This document shows, piece after piece, positions 35,527 to 47,176 of a stretch of DNA of 57,531 nt. Under the pieces are notes generated by a model. That model was not told where the DNA came from. It was given only the letters and a program-made list of their open reading frames with translations, and did no database searches. The translations under genes were made by a program, and so were the position numbers. Each line of letters begins with the position of its first letter. Position 1 is the stretch's first letter. Location: the NCBI GenBank assembly GCA_947382355.1, contig CANCYR010000018.1, positions 1 to 57,531 on the forward strand, written 5' to 3'. Origin of the DNA: an uncultured Lachnospiraceae bacterium. GTDB lineage: Bacteria; Bacillota; Clostridia; Lachnospirales; Lachnospiraceae.

Positions 35527-36642
35527 GTGATAATTAAGTCTATTGAACTTGAAAATTTTAGGAATTATGAGAATCTTTCTCTTGTTTTTGAAAAAGGTAC
35601 AAATATTTTGTATGGGGATAATGCCCAGGGAAAGACAAATGTATTAGAAGCAATTTATGTATCCTCCACTACCAAATCACATAAAGGCAGCAAGGATAAG
35701 GAAATCATAAACTTTCAAAAGGAAGAAGCCCATATCCGTACTTATCTGGAAAAGGAAGGCATGGAATATAAGGTGGACATGCACCTTAGAAAAAGCAGGT
35801 CTAAAGGAATTGCCATAAACGGGCAGAAAATAAAAAAGGCAGCGGAGCTTTTAGGACTTTTAAATGTAGTGTTTTTTTCTCCGGAGGATTTAAACATTAT
35901 AAAAAACGGACCTTCTGAAAGAAGAAGATTTATGGACATGGAACTTTGCCAGCTGGATAAGTTTTATCTCTATAACCTGAATCAATATAATAAAATCATT
36001 AATCAGAGAAATAAATTATTAAAAGACTTTTACAATAATCCGGATTTAAGAGATACGATTCATATATGGGACAGCCAGCTCGTATCTTATGGAAAGAAAA
36101 TTATAGAACGAAGGGAAGCCTTTGTAAAACAGTTAAATGAAATTATTTATGAAATACATAAAAATCTTTCCGGCGGGAAGGAAGAGCTTTTTATACAATA
36201 TGAGCCGGATGTTACAGTTACTGATTTTGAAAGTAAGCTTGCAGCTAATCAGGAAAGAGATATTCGTTTTAAAGTGACTTCCATAGGACCTCATAGAGAT
36301 GATTTTTCTTTTCTTGTAAAGAGAAATTCCTCTTCTTTGGAGGAAGGAAAAGGACTGGATATAAGAAAGTATGGATCTCAGGGACAGCAGAGAACAGCTG
36401 CTTTGTCTTTGAAGCTGTCAGAAATTGAGCTTGTTAAAAAAATTACAAATGATATTCCTGTTTTACTTTTAGATGATGTATTGTCAGAGCTTGACAGCAA
36501 CAGGCAGAATTATCTGCTTAACAGCATTGGCAGTATTCAGACAATCATTACATGTACGGGACTTGATGAGTTCATCAATAACCGGTTTGAAATTGATAAA
36601 ATATTTAAAGTAACAGATGGGGTCATTCAGTCTGAAAATTAG
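35527..36642 (+). CDS. recF: DNA replication and repair protein RecF
   Basis: 371 residues. ABC-type ATPase of gap repair, acting with RecO and RecR. Walker A GDNAQGKTNVLEAIY near residue 31, signature GSQGQQRTAALSLKLSE, Walker B VLLLDDVLSELD. It uses a GTG start (35527) with GGTGA as a weak ribosome site; the first residues MIIKSIELENFRNY fit the family exactly. Confidence 0.96.
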   Translation: MIIKSIELENFRNYENLSLVFEKGTNILYGDNAQGKTNVLEAIYVSSTTKSHKGSKDKEIINFQKEEAHIRTYLEKEGMEYKVDMHLRKSRSKGIAINGQKIKKAAELLGLLNVVFFSPEDLNIIKNGPSERRRFMDMELCQLDKFYLYNLNQYNKIINQRNKLLKDFYNNPDLRDTIHIWDSQLVSYGKKIIERREAFVKQLNEIIYEIHKNLSGGKEELFIQYEPDVTVTDFESKLAANQERDIRFKVTSIGPHRDDFSFLVKRNSSSLEEGKGLDIRKYGSQGQQRTAALSLKLSEIELVKKITNDIPVLLLDDVLSELDSNRQNYLLNSIGSIQTIITCTGLDEFINNRFEIDKIFKVTDGVIQSEN

Positions 36643-36657
36643 AAATGGTAATGTTAA

Positions 36658-38607
<1,950 letters not shown>

Positions 38608-38629
38608 GCAGAATGGAGAATAGATAAGA

Positions 38630-41200
38630 ATGGAAGATAATATTTTTGATAAGGTCCATGATGTAGACCTGAAAAAAACAATGGAAAATTCTTATATAGA
38701 TTATGCCATGAGCGTTATTGCGTCCCGTGCGCTTCCTGATGTAAGAGATGGATTAAAGCCTGTACAGAGAAGGGTTTTATATTCCATGATTGAATTGAAT
38801 AACGGACCTGACAAGCCCCACAGAAAAAGCGCCCGTATCGTAGGTGATACAATGGGTAAATACCATCCCCACGGTGACAGCTCTATTTACGGAGCTTTGG
38901 TAAATATGGCACAGCCCTGGTCTACCCGTTATCCTTTGGTGGACGGACATGGAAACTTTGGTTCCGTGGATGGGGACGGTGCCGCTGCCATGCGTTATAC
39001 GGAAGCAAGGCTTTCTAAAATATCCATGGAGCTTCTGGCGGATATCAATAAAGATACGGTGGATTTTGTGCCCAACTTTGATGAAACGGAAAAAGAACCT
39101 TCCGTTCTGCCAAGCCGTTATCCGAATCTTTTGGTAAACGGAACTACCGGTATTGCAGTAGGTATGGCTACCAATATACCTCCACACAATTTAAGGGAAG
39201 TTATCAATGCGGTTGTAAAGATTATAGATAACAAAGTGCAGGAAGACAGGGATACGGAAATTGATGAGCTGTTAAAAATAGTAAAGGCTCCTGATTTTCC
39301 TACCGGCGGCATTATTCTTGGTACAAGAGGAAGTGAAGAAGCATACCGCACCGGAAGAGGAAAAGTGCGTGTAAGGGCAGTAACCGATATTGAAACGCTT
39401 CCAAACGGAAAAAGTCGTATTATAGTTACAGAGCTTCCTTATATGGTAAATAAGGCGAACCTGATTTTAAAAATTGCCGAGCTTGTAAAAACAAAGAAAA
39501 TTGATGGAATTACCGATCTTCGGGATGAATCAGACAGAGAAGGTATGCGGGTTGTTATAGAACTTCGCAGGGATGCCAATGCCAATGTGATTATGAATCA
39601 GCTTTATAAGCATACTCAAATGCAGGATACCTTTGGAATTATTATGCTTGCTCTTGTAAATAACGAACCAAAGGTAATGAATCTTTTAGATATGCTCAAA
39701 AGCTATTTAATCCATCAGGAAGAGGTAGTAACAAGGCGTACCAAGTACGATTTAAATAAAGCAGAAGAAAGAGATCATATTTTACAGGGCTTGTTGATTG
39801 CTCTGGATCATATTGATGAAGTGATTCAGATCATCCGAAGCAGCCAGAATACACAGATTGCCAAAGAACGTTTGATAGAACGTTTCGGATTATCTGAAGT
39901 ACAGGCTCAGGCTATTGTGGATATGCGGCTTCGTACTCTTACCGGTTTGGAAAGAGAAAAGATTGAAAATGAGCATAAGGAGCTGCTTGCGAAAATTGCG
40001 GAATTAAAAGCTATTTTGGCGGACAAGAAACTGCTTTTAGGAGTCATCAGAGAAGAAATTCTGATTATTGCTGAAAAATATGGTGATGAAAGAAGAAGCA
40101 GCATTGGATTTGATGCATATGATATTTCCATGGAGGATTTGATTCCAAAGGATAATACGGTAATTGCCATGACAAGCCTGGGCTATATAAAACGTATGAC
40201 TGTGGATAATTTCAAAGCGCAAAACCGGGGTGGTAAAGGCATTAAAGGTATGCAGACCATTGAAGAGGATTATATTGAAGATCTTCTTATGACAACAACC
40301 CATCATTATATTATGTTCTTTACTAATTATGGAAGGGTTTACAGACTGAAAGCCTATGAGATTCCGGAAGCAAGTAGAAATGCAAGAGGAACTGCTATTA
40401 TTAATCTGCTTCAGTTAAACCCGGGTGAGAAGATTTCCGCTATTATTCCTATTAAGGATTATGAGGAAAACAAAAATCTGTTTATGGTGACAAAAAACGG
40501 CATTGTAAAGAAAACCTCCGTTATGGAGTACAGCAATGTGCGTAAGAATGGACTGGCAGCCATTAATTTAAGGGAAGATGATGAGTTAATCGAAGTAAAG
40601 ACTACTGATAATGAAACAGAAATCTTCCTTGTTACAAAGCATGGCATGTGCATCCGTTTTAAAGAAACAGATGTAAGGGCAACCGGAAGGACGTCCATGG
40701 GTGTTATAGGAATGAATCTGTCCGACCAGGATGAAGTAGTAGGAATGCAGCTTGACCACCAGGGAGATTCTCTGTTGATTGTCTCCAGTAAAGGTATGGG
40801 AAAACGTACTTATCTGGATGAGTTTACTGTGCAAAAGCGCGGCGGTAAAGGCGTAAAATGCTATAAAATAACAGAAAAGACCGGATATGTAGTAGGTGTA
40901 AAGGCAGTAAATGACGACCATGAAATCATGATGATAACAACGGAAGGAATTATTATCCAGTTAAGGATGGAAGATATATCTACCCTTGGAAGAATTACTT
41001 CCGGCGTAAAGATGATTAATTTGGATGACAATGTAACAGTTGCAAAAATTGCAAAGGTTCGTGAAAAGGTATCTGACGGAAGTCAGGAATTTGAAAACGT
41101 GGAGGATGCCCTTGAAGATATTCCCGAGGAAGAAAAGAATCCTGTAATTGTAGATGCGGAGGAAGAAATTTCATTGCCAAGGGAAGAAGAGGAAGATTAA
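38630..41200 (+). CDS. gyrA: DNA gyrase subunit A
   Basis: 856 residues. Breakage-reunion domain with catalytic Tyr123 in [13 protein letters not shown]-terminal beta-pinwheel with the GyrA box QRGGKGVK ([10 protein letters not shown]) and related blades, ending in an acidic tail ([13 protein letters not shown]). In the quinolone pocket the Ser (S84) is present, but the position of E. coli Asp87 is Gly88 (codon GGA at 38891). The GyrA box supports gyrase rather than topoisomerase IV. Followed closely by the hemerythrin-receiver gene. Confidence 0.98.
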   Translation: MEDNIFDKVHDVDLKKTMENSYIDYAMSVIASRALPDVRDGLKPVQRRVLYSMIELNNGPDKPHRKSARIVGDTMGKYHPHGDSSIYGALVNMAQPWSTRYPLVDGHGNFGSVDGDGAAAMRYTEARLSKISMELLADINKDTVDFVPNFDETEKEPSVLPSRYPNLLVNGTTGIAVGMATNIPPHNLREVINAVVKIIDNKVQEDRDTEIDELLKIVKAPDFPTGGIILGTRGSEEAYRTGRGKVRVRAVTDIETLPNGKSRIIVTELPYMVNKANLILKIAELVKTKKIDGITDLRDESDREGMRVVIELRRDANANVIMNQLYKHTQMQDTFGIIMLALVNNEPKVMNLLDMLKSYLIHQEEVVTRRTKYDLNKAEERDHILQGLLIALDHIDEVIQIIRSSQNTQIAKERLIERFGLSEVQAQAIVDMRLRTLTGLEREKIENEHKELLAKIAELKAILADKKLLLGVIREEILIIAEKYGDERRSSIGFDAYDISMEDLIPKDNTVIAMTSLGYIKRMTVDNFKAQNRGGKGIKGMQTIEEDYIEDLLMTTTHHYIMFFTNYGRVYRLKAYEIPEASRNARGTAIINLLQLNPGEKISAIIPIKDYEENKNLFMVTKNGIVKKTSVMEYSNVRKNGLAAINLREDDELIEVKTTDNETEIFLVTKHGMCIRFKETDVRATGRTSMGVIGMNLSDQDEVVGMQLDHQGDSLLIVSSKGMGKRTYLDEFTVQKRGGKGVKCYKITEKTGYVVGVKAVNDDHEIMMITTEGIIIQLRMEDISTLGRITSGVKMINLDDNVTVAKIAKVREKVSDGSQEFENVEDALEDIPEEEKNPVIVDAEEEISLPREEEED

Positions 41201-41230
41201 TCAAACATTATTATATTGAGAAGGTGAGTT

Positions 41231-42577
41231 ATGAAGCAGATTAAATGGAATGATAGATATAAGCTAGGAGTAGATTTTATTGATAAAGAGCATAAATTGC
41301 TTATATCAACAATGGATAAATTGTTAAAGCTTAGTGAAGACGAAGAAAAAAGCGAATGGGTATGCAGGGAAGGAGTAAAATATTTAAAGAATCACTCTAT
41401 AGAGCATTTTGAACATGAAGAAAGCTATATGCGATCTATTAATTACAGCGAATATGAGATACATAAGCGTCTCCATGCTGATTTTCGTGATAAAACTCTG
41501 CCTGCCCTTGAAAAGGAAATGGAAGAATCAGAATATTCCATAGAGTCTATTCGTCATTTTCTTGGTGTCTGCATAGGATGGGTAGTTGCACATACATTAA
41601 CAGAGGATTTGGCAATTGTAGGAAAAAAGAAAAGTAAATGGATGGACATTCCCCATGAAAAAGAGCAGGAAATCATGGAGCAGGTTATTGTTCAATTGAT
41701 TCAGGATATGTTCCAGTTGAAAGCAAAAATGATAAGCCAGCAATATGTAGGTGAAAATTTCGGAAAGGTTGTCTGCTGCCGTTTTATTTATTCCGGAGAA
41801 AAGAAAGAAAAATGGGAAATTACCCTTGTATTTGAAGAACGGCTTTTGTTAAAAGTTGTTGGAAATATATTTAATACGGAATATAAAAAAGTAGACGACA
41901 TGGTAATAAATATAGGCAGATATATTTCAAGGCAGTTTATGGAACGTGTAAAGGAAAGCTTTCCTGCATTGGAATTGTTTCATTTGGAAAAGGAAAGCCT
42001 TTTGACCCATGAGCAGCTTTTGGATTCCTTTGACCGGGTACAGCCCTCCTGCAGCCTGTTATTTGATACAGGAGAAGGATACTTTGCATTTAGCGCAGCA
42101 ACTGTAGATTTTATCCGCAGTAAAATAGGGTCTGACATCAATCCTGAAAATGCAATAGATACAGTAAAGCAATACCTGGTGAATGAAAAGGAAGAATGGA
42201 AACAGCAGAAAAAAAAGATTCTCATAGTGGATGATTCAGATTTTATGCGGAATAAAATTGCAAGCATGTTTCAAAATGATTATGAAGTGACAGAAGTGAA
42301 TTCCAGCATATCTGCCATTCAAAGCATTACGGTAAACAGGCCGGATCTGGTTTTGCTTGATTATGAGATGCCTGTTTGTGATGGAAGACAGACCCTTGAA
42401 ATGATTCGTTCAGAAAAGGCAACTGCAAATATTCCGGTTATTTTCCTAACCGGAAGAGGAGACATGGAAAGCGTGAAAAAAGTTATGGCGCTAAAACCGG
42501 AAGGTTATCTTTTAAAAACGATGCCGGAGGAAGAAATTAAAAAAATTATAGATGATTTTTTTGTCAAGAGAATGTAA
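41231..42577 (+). CDS. hemerythrin - CheX-like - receiver three-domain protein
   Basis: 448 residues, cytoplasmic. N-terminal bacteriohemerythrin domain with all seven di-iron ligands visible: H21, H59, E63 (HFEHEESY), H78, H82, H121 and D126 (AHTLTEDL), which binds oxygen in the family. The middle (about 150-315) looks like a CheX/CheC-type fold but without a clear ExxN phosphatase motif. The C-terminus is a receiver domain: acidic pair in ILIVDDSDF, phospho-Asp near 377 (LLDYEMP), Thr in FLTGRG, Lys in YLLKTMP. No output domain. It may link oxygen or redox sensing to phosphorelay signalling. GAAGGTGAG precedes the ATG. Confidence 0.85.
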   Translation: MKQIKWNDRYKLGVDFIDKEHKLLISTMDKLLKLSEDEEKSEWVCREGVKYLKNHSIEHFEHEESYMRSINYSEYEIHKRLHADFRDKTLPALEKEMEESEYSIESIRHFLGVCIGWVVAHTLTEDLAIVGKKKSKWMDIPHEKEQEIMEQVIVQLIQDMFQLKAKMISQQYVGENFGKVVCCRFIYSGEKKEKWEITLVFEERLLLKVVGNIFNTEYKKVDDMVINIGRYISRQFMERVKESFPALELFHLEKESLLTHEQLLDSFDRVQPSCSLLFDTGEGYFAFSAATVDFIRSKIGSDINPENAIDTVKQYLVNEKEEWKQQKKKILIVDDSDFMRNKIASMFQNDYEVTEVNSSISAIQSITVNRPDLVLLDYEMPVCDGRQTLEMIRSEKATANIPVIFLTGRGDMESVKKVMALKPEGYLLKTMPEEEIKKIIDDFFVKRM

Positions 42578-42601
42578 GAAATGATATGAAATTGCATATG
42601 A

Positions 42602-42648
42602 ATACAATATGCCCTCTGTCAAATGGACAGGGGGCATTTGTATTTATG
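42602..42648. terminator. bidirectional terminator after the hemerythrin-receiver gene
   Basis: ATGCCCTCTGTC and GACAGGGGGCAT, with AATACAA/TTGTATT extending the stem, between convergent genes. Confidence 0.85.
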
Positions 42649-42689
42649 TGTTTTTAATTATGACTTGATGAGACAGGAAAAATTAAAAA

Positions 42690-43976
42690 TTATATCAAAT
42701 CCTTTGTATTTATATTAATAAATCTTGCTTTATATTTGGAATACATAATCTTTTGTTCATGGTAAAGCCCTGAATAACCGGAAAGCATATAGCTTACTGC
42801 AATTGCAAGAATAAAGTATCTGGTGCCTGCAAAGCCAAAAAGCTCAAAGGAAATAAGCAATGTGGTAATAGGACAGTTTGTTACTCCGCAAAATACGGAA
42901 GCCATGCCAAGGGCTGCACAAAAAGAAGGAGATATGGAAAAAATATTGCCGAAAAGACAGCCTAAGGTAGCCCCTACAAAAAAGGAGGGAACGATTTCTC
43001 CTCCCCGGTATCCGGCGCCAAGGGTAATTGCAGTAAATATCATTTTTAGTAAAAAGGCATAAGGAACCACTTCTCCCAAAAATGCCCGTTCAATAACGTT
43101 GATTCCTGCGCCGTTGTAATCCCTTGTACCAAGTAAGAAAGTTAAAATTGTTATAAAACAGCCTGCAGCTACAACCCGGATATAAGGATTTGGCAAGTAT
43201 TTTGCATATAAATCTGCTGTAGTATGAAGAAAAGTGCAAAATATAGAACTTACAAAGGCGCATATAAGAGCAAGAAGGGCTATCTTCCAAATGCTTTCAA
43301 CAGATATTGCAGGAATTTCTAAAATATGAAAGGATTCAGGGCTGATTCCAAATTCATTGGCAAAAAAAGAAGCGACCAGGGAAGAGATAACACAGGGAAG
43401 CAATGCCACATAATACATGACACCTACTGTAACTACCTCTAAAGGAAAAACTGCTGCCGCCATAGACGTGCCGAATAAGGCGGAAAAAGCAGCGCTCATA
43501 CCGCACATGACCATAACCTTTCTATCCATTTCATCCAGCTTTAAAACCCTGCCTATTTTATCACCAAAGCTTCCTCCAATCTGAAGGGCAGCTCCTTCCC
43601 GTCCTGCAGAACCTCCGAATAAATGAGTGATTACAGTAGAAATAAAAATCAAAGGCGCCATTCTGAAAGGAATGGTGTTTTTTGAATGTACCGTATCCAG
43701 TATGCGGTTTGTACCGGAATCCTTGTCAAAATGAAAATAATGATAGACCCATATAATAAAAAGCCCTCCAATGGGCAGAAAAAACAGTAAAAAATCATGT
43801 TTTGTCCTCATTTCATTTGCCCATTCCATACAAACTCCGAAAACAGAACTGAAGGAGCCTACAATGACTCCTATAAATAAAGAAAGTATCGTCCACTTCA
43901 AAAAAATTTTAAAATGTCTGATACCATCGCTTATTGTGGATTTTAGCCGTTCTTTTTTAAAATGTTCCAGATTCAT
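42690..43976 (-). CDS. CLC-family anion channel/transporter
   Basis: 428 residues and about ten hydrophobic helices. The gating-glutamate signature reads GGSAGREGAALQIGG (E kept, Ala where Cl- transporters have Pro), and the usual GSGIP loop is replaced by DSGTNRILD. The C-terminal helix region has GAGYRGGEIVPSFFVGAT. These changes recall the fluoride-exporting CLC-F clade more than chloride/proton antiporters, but the sequence alone does not settle the ion. No fluoride riboswitch is visible upstream. AAGGTG precedes the ATG. No CBS domains. Confidence 0.8.
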   Translation of the reverse strand: MNLEHFKKERLKSTISDGIRHFKIFLKWTILSLFIGVIVGSFSSVFGVCMEWANEMRTKHDFLLFFLPIGGLFIIWVYHYFHFDKDSGTNRILDTVHSKNTIPFRMAPLIFISTVITHLFGGSAGREGAALQIGGSFGDKIGRVLKLDEMDRKVMVMCGMSAAFSALFGTSMAAAVFPLEVVTVGVMYYVALLPCVISSLVASFFANEFGISPESFHILEIPAISVESIWKIALLALICAFVSSIFCTFLHTTADLYAKYLPNPYIRVVAAGCFITILTFLLGTRDYNGAGINVIERAFLGEVVPYAFLLKMIFTAITLGAGYRGGEIVPSFFVGATLGCLFGNIFSISPSFCAALGMASVFCGVTNCPITTLLISFELFGFAGTRYFILAIAVSYMLSGYSGLYHEQKIMYSKYKARFININTKDLI

Positions 43977-44120
43977 GTATTTTCACCTTATTTTCGGTTT
44001 ATCTTGTATTTTTCAAATTAATTTTATTATACATAATTATGTGGGAAAAGCAATTAAAACATAAACAAAATATATTTAAAAATTAAACAAAATTATTGAG
44101 AAATATTCTCATTAACTCTG

Positions 44121-44149
44121 TTGACATTTTTTATGTAAAGTCATATATT
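44121..44149 (+). promoter_or_regulatory. feo operon promoter
   Basis: TTGACA, 17 bases, TATATT: a near-perfect sigma-A promoter in the 267-base gap before feoA. A Fur-box-like site overlaps the expected transcription start. Confidence 0.8.
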
Positions 44150-44160
44150 ATAGATGTAAA

Positions 44161-44175
44161 TGAAAGTCATTATCA
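44161..44175. promoter_or_regulatory. Fur box of the feo operon
   Basis: TGAAAGTCATTATCA matches the 7-1-7 Fur consensus TGATAATnATTATCA at 12 of 14 fixed positions and lies just after the -10 box, where a repressor would block transcription when iron is ample. Confidence 0.7.
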
Positions 44176-44243
44176 TTTAAAAAAATACATAATCAGAAGC
44201 AAAAAAATTTTTAATATCCTAAATTAAAAAAGGAGATGATCAA

Positions 44244-44453
44244 ATGCCCCTAACAATGGCCAGACAAGGAGAAATCAACTATATAAAAAAAGTCGGCGGA
44301 AAAGAAGAAACCCGTAAATTTTTAGAAAACCTTGGATTTGTAGCAGGCGGTATGGTAATGATAGTTTCTCAAATCGGAGGAAATATGATTGTGAACGTGA
44401 AGGATTCAAGAGTTGCCATCAATAAAGATATGGCAAGTAAAATCATGATTTAA
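44244..44453 (+). CDS. feoA: FeoA domain protein, first copy
   Basis: 69 residues, an SH3-like FeoA domain: KKVGGKEETRKFLENLGFVA (in part), GGMVMIVSQIGGNMIVNVKD and SRVAINKDMASKIMI. FeoA assists ferrous iron uptake through FeoB at the inner face of the membrane. AAAAGGAGATG precedes the ATG. A second, less similar FeoA follows 37 bases later. Confidence 0.92.
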   Translation: MPLTMARQGEINYIKKVGGKEETRKFLENLGFVAGGMVMIVSQIGGNMIVNVKDSRVAINKDMASKIMI

Positions 44454-44490
44454 TAGAAAGATAAATGGAAAGGATGGAAAGAAAATAAAA

Positions 44491-44712
44491 ATGGGTACAT
44501 TAAAGCAGGTAAAATGCGGAGAAACAGTGACTGTTTTAAAAATCAATGGGAATGGCGCTGTAAGAAGGAGAATTATGGATATGGGGATTACAAAAGGAGC
44601 AGAAGTTTTTGTAAGAAAAGTAGCGCCTTTTGGGGACCCTGTAGAAATAACCATCAGGGGATATGAGCTTTCTTTAAGAAAAGCCGATGCTGAGATGATT
44701 GAAGTAAATTAA
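44491..44712 (+). CDS. feoA: FeoA domain protein, second copy
   Basis: 73 residues with the FeoA pattern GNGAVRRRIMDMGITKGAEV, then VRKVAPFGDPVEITIRGYEL and SLRKADAEMIEV. This is closer to the canonical FeoA than the first copy (MGxTxGxxV and DPxxxxxxGxxLxLR). Ribosome site GGATGGAAAG is rather far from the ATG. Lies between the first feoA and feoB. Confidence 0.92.
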   Translation: MGTLKQVKCGETVTVLKINGNGAVRRRIMDMGITKGAEVFVRKVAPFGDPVEITIRGYELSLRKADAEMIEVN

Positions 44713-44812
44713 CAATGTAAAAAACAGCGATATAATTTGTTAATAATTTATTGATAATAGAAAAAATTATGAAATGTTTAGCTGATTTTACAGCAGAAAT
44801 GAGAGGAGAAAC

Positions 44813-47056
44813 ATGTCAATAAAAATTGCACTTGCAGGTAATCCAAACTGCGGAAAAACAACATTATTTAATTCTTTGACCGGTTCCAACCAGTTTGTGG
44901 GAAACTGGCCCGGTGTTACGGTTGAAAAAAAAGAAGGAAAGTTAAAGGGAAATAAAGATGTAATCATTATGGATTTGCCTGGCATTTATTCCCTGTCCCC
45001 TTATACATTGGAAGAGGTAGTGGCAAGAAATTATTTAATCGGAGAAAAACCGGATGCTATCTTAAATATAGTGGATGGGACAAATATTGAGAGAAACCTG
45101 TATTTAAGCACACAGCTTATGGAGCTGGGAATCCCGGTTGTCATGGCTGTAAATATGATGGATGTTGTCCGTAAAAACGGTGATATGGTTCAAATCAATA
45201 AGCTTTCTGAAAAACTGGGCTGTCAGGTAGTGGAGATTTCAGCCTTAAAAGGGGAAGGAATAAAGGAAGCTGCTCAAATGGCTGTTAATTCAGCAAAAGC
45301 AGGAACGAAGTCATCCAGTGTACATAAGTTTTCTGCCAATGTGGAAGAAATACTTGCTTCCATAGAGCAAAAGCTTGGAAATTCCGTACCGGAAGAACAA
45401 AAACGTTTCTTTTCTATTAAATTGCTGGAACGTGATGATAAAATAAAGTCTCAAATGAATTTTATTCCTGATGTAACAGAAGAAATTGAAATGCTTGAAA
45501 AAGAAATGGATGATGATACAGAAAGTATTATTACAAATGAAAGATACGTGTATATTTCATCTATTATTAAGGACTGCTATAAAAAGAAAAGCAAAGAAAA
45601 ATTGTCTGTTTCGGATAAAATAGATAAAATTGTAACTAATCGGTTTCTGGCTCTTCCGATTTTTGCCCTTGTGATGTTCATAGTTTACTATGTATCTGTA
45701 ACTACTGTGGGCGATATAGCTACAAGCTGGGCAAATGACGGAGTATTTGGCGATGGATGGCATTTATTTGGAATCGGCACTGCAGATTTTGAAGCAGCAG
45801 CTGAGATAGATGAAAATGCAGACCCGGCGGCTTTTGGTATATGGGTGCCTGGTATTCCGGTTTTGGTTGGGAATATGCTTGAAAAGGTTGGATGCTCTGA
45901 CTGGCTTAGCAGCCTTATTTTGGACGGTATTATAGGCGGTGTAGGAGCTGTGCTTGGATTTGTTCCCCAGATGCTTGTTTTATTTATTTTCCTTGCATTT
46001 TTGGAAAGCTGCGGATATATGGCAAGAATTGCTTTTATTATGGACCGGATTTTTAGAAAATTCGGACTCTCCGGTAAATCCTTTATTCCAATGTTAATTG
46101 GCAGCGGCTGCAGCGTTCCGGGAATTATGGCATCCAGAACTATTGAAAATGACAGGGACCGGAAAATGACCATTATGACCACGACTTTTGTTCCGTGCGG
46201 TGCAAAGCTTCCTATTATTGCATTGATTGCAGGAGCATTGTTCAATAATGCAGGATGGGTGGCATTTAGCGCTTATATGGCAGGAATTGCAGCAATTATC
46301 TGTTCCGGCATTATTTTAAAGAAAACAAAAATGTTTGCAGGAGACCCGGCGCCGTTTGTTATGGAGCTTCCTGCATATCATATGCCTACTGTAGGAAATG
46401 TACTTAGAAGCATGTGGGAAAGAGGCTGGTCCTTTATAAAAAAGGCAGGTACAATTATTCTATTATCTACTATCGTGCTTTGGTTTCTGCAGGGCTTTGG
46501 ATGGGTTGAAGGTTCCTTTAGAATGCTTGAGGAAGAAGAGCTCAACAGCAGCATTCTGGCAGCAATAGGCGGTGTAATAGCACCGGTTTTTGCACCTCTT
46601 GGATGGGGAGACTGGAAAATGGCAGTTGCAGCGGTAACTGGACTGATAGCAAAAGAAAATGTAGTAGGCACTTTTGGAGTTCTTTTTGGATTTGCAGAGG
46701 TTTCAGAGGATGGGGCGGAAATCTGGAGTACACTTGCAGGAAGCATGACTGCAATAGCAGCTTATTCCTTCCTGATATTTAACTTATTATGCGCACCTTG
46801 CTTTGCGGCAATGGGAGCCATTAAGCGGGAAATGAATAATGCAAAATGGTTTTGGTTTGCAATTGGTTATCAGACAGGGCTTGCTTATCTTGTTTCTTTA
46901 TGCATTTTCCAGATTGGCAACCTGATTATAACAGGAACCTTTGGAATTTTTACAGTAATATCATTTATTATTATTATCGGATTTCTTTATCTTCTGTTCA
47001 GACCATATAAAGAAAGCAGTACATTAAATATCAATAAGTTAGCAAAAGCTAATTAA
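44813..47056 (+). CDS. feoB: ferrous iron transporter FeoB
   Basis: 747 residues. N-terminal GTPase: GNPNCGKTTLFNSLTG (G1), DLPGIYSLSPYT (G3), NMMD (G4), then the GDI-like helical region and about ten membrane helices with the two Gate motifs, including SGCSVPGIMASRTI, CGAKLPIIAL and GLIAKENVVGTFGVLF. Takes up Fe2+. AGAGGAGAAAC precedes the ATG. The stop is followed within about ten bases by a copy of the fold-back core sequence. Confidence 0.97.
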   Translation: MSIKIALAGNPNCGKTTLFNSLTGSNQFVGNWPGVTVEKKEGKLKGNKDVIIMDLPGIYSLSPYTLEEVVARNYLIGEKPDAILNIVDGTNIERNLYLSTQLMELGIPVVMAVNMMDVVRKNGDMVQINKLSEKLGCQVVEISALKGEGIKEAAQMAVNSAKAGTKSSSVHKFSANVEEILASIEQKLGNSVPEEQKRFFSIKLLERDDKIKSQMNFIPDVTEEIEMLEKEMDDDTESIITNERYVYISSIIKDCYKKKSKEKLSVSDKIDKIVTNRFLALPIFALVMFIVYYVSVTTVGDIATSWANDGVFGDGWHLFGIGTADFEAAAEIDENADPAAFGIWVPGIPVLVGNMLEKVGCSDWLSSLILDGIIGGVGAVLGFVPQMLVLFIFLAFLESCGYMARIAFIMDRIFRKFGLSGKSFIPMLIGSGCSVPGIMASRTIENDRDRKMTIMTTTFVPCGAKLPIIALIAGALFNNAGWVAFSAYMAGIAAIICSGIILKKTKMFAGDPAPFVMELPAYHMPTVGNVLRSMWERGWSFIKKAGTIILLSTIVLWFLQGFGWVEGSFRMLEEEELNSSILAAIGGVIAPVFAPLGWGDWKMAVAAVTGLIAKENVVGTFGVLFGFAEVSEDGAEIWSTLAGSMTAIAAYSFLIFNLLCAPCFAAMGAIKREMNNAKWFWFAIGYQTGLAYLVSLCIFQIGNLIITGTFGIFTVISFIIIIGFLYLLFRPYKESSTLNINKLAKAN

Positions 47057-47058
47057 TA

Positions 47059-47102
47059 CTCTGATAAAAACGCAGCAGTGCTAAGCTTGAAAATACCTTG
47101 CT
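47059..47102 (+). repeat. partial copy of the fold-back A core
   Basis: CTCTGATAAAAACGCAGCAG followed by TGCTAAGCTTGAAAATACCT and TGCT matches the minus strand of fold-back element A (10527-10570) at about 42 of 44 positions. Neither arm of element A is present. It lies between feoB and the Fur-like gene. The sequence GGCTGAACTGTTAC at 47110-47123 follows, a motif also found in other gaps. Confidence 0.8.
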
Positions 47103-47176
47103 GGCTGAGGGCTGAACTGTTACTGCTAATAATTCATATATTTTACCGTCAGTTGACAAAAGGAAGGGAAGTATAT

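Noticed and set aside
43977-44100. Fluoride riboswitch before the CLC gene
   Set aside because: The upstream sequence is plain AT-rich and lacks the conserved GGNGATGG and pseudoknot elements.
47078-47176. Longer Fur-like protein starting at 47078
   Set aside because: The first 33 codons translate the dispersed repeat; a good ribosome site serves the ATG at 47177.
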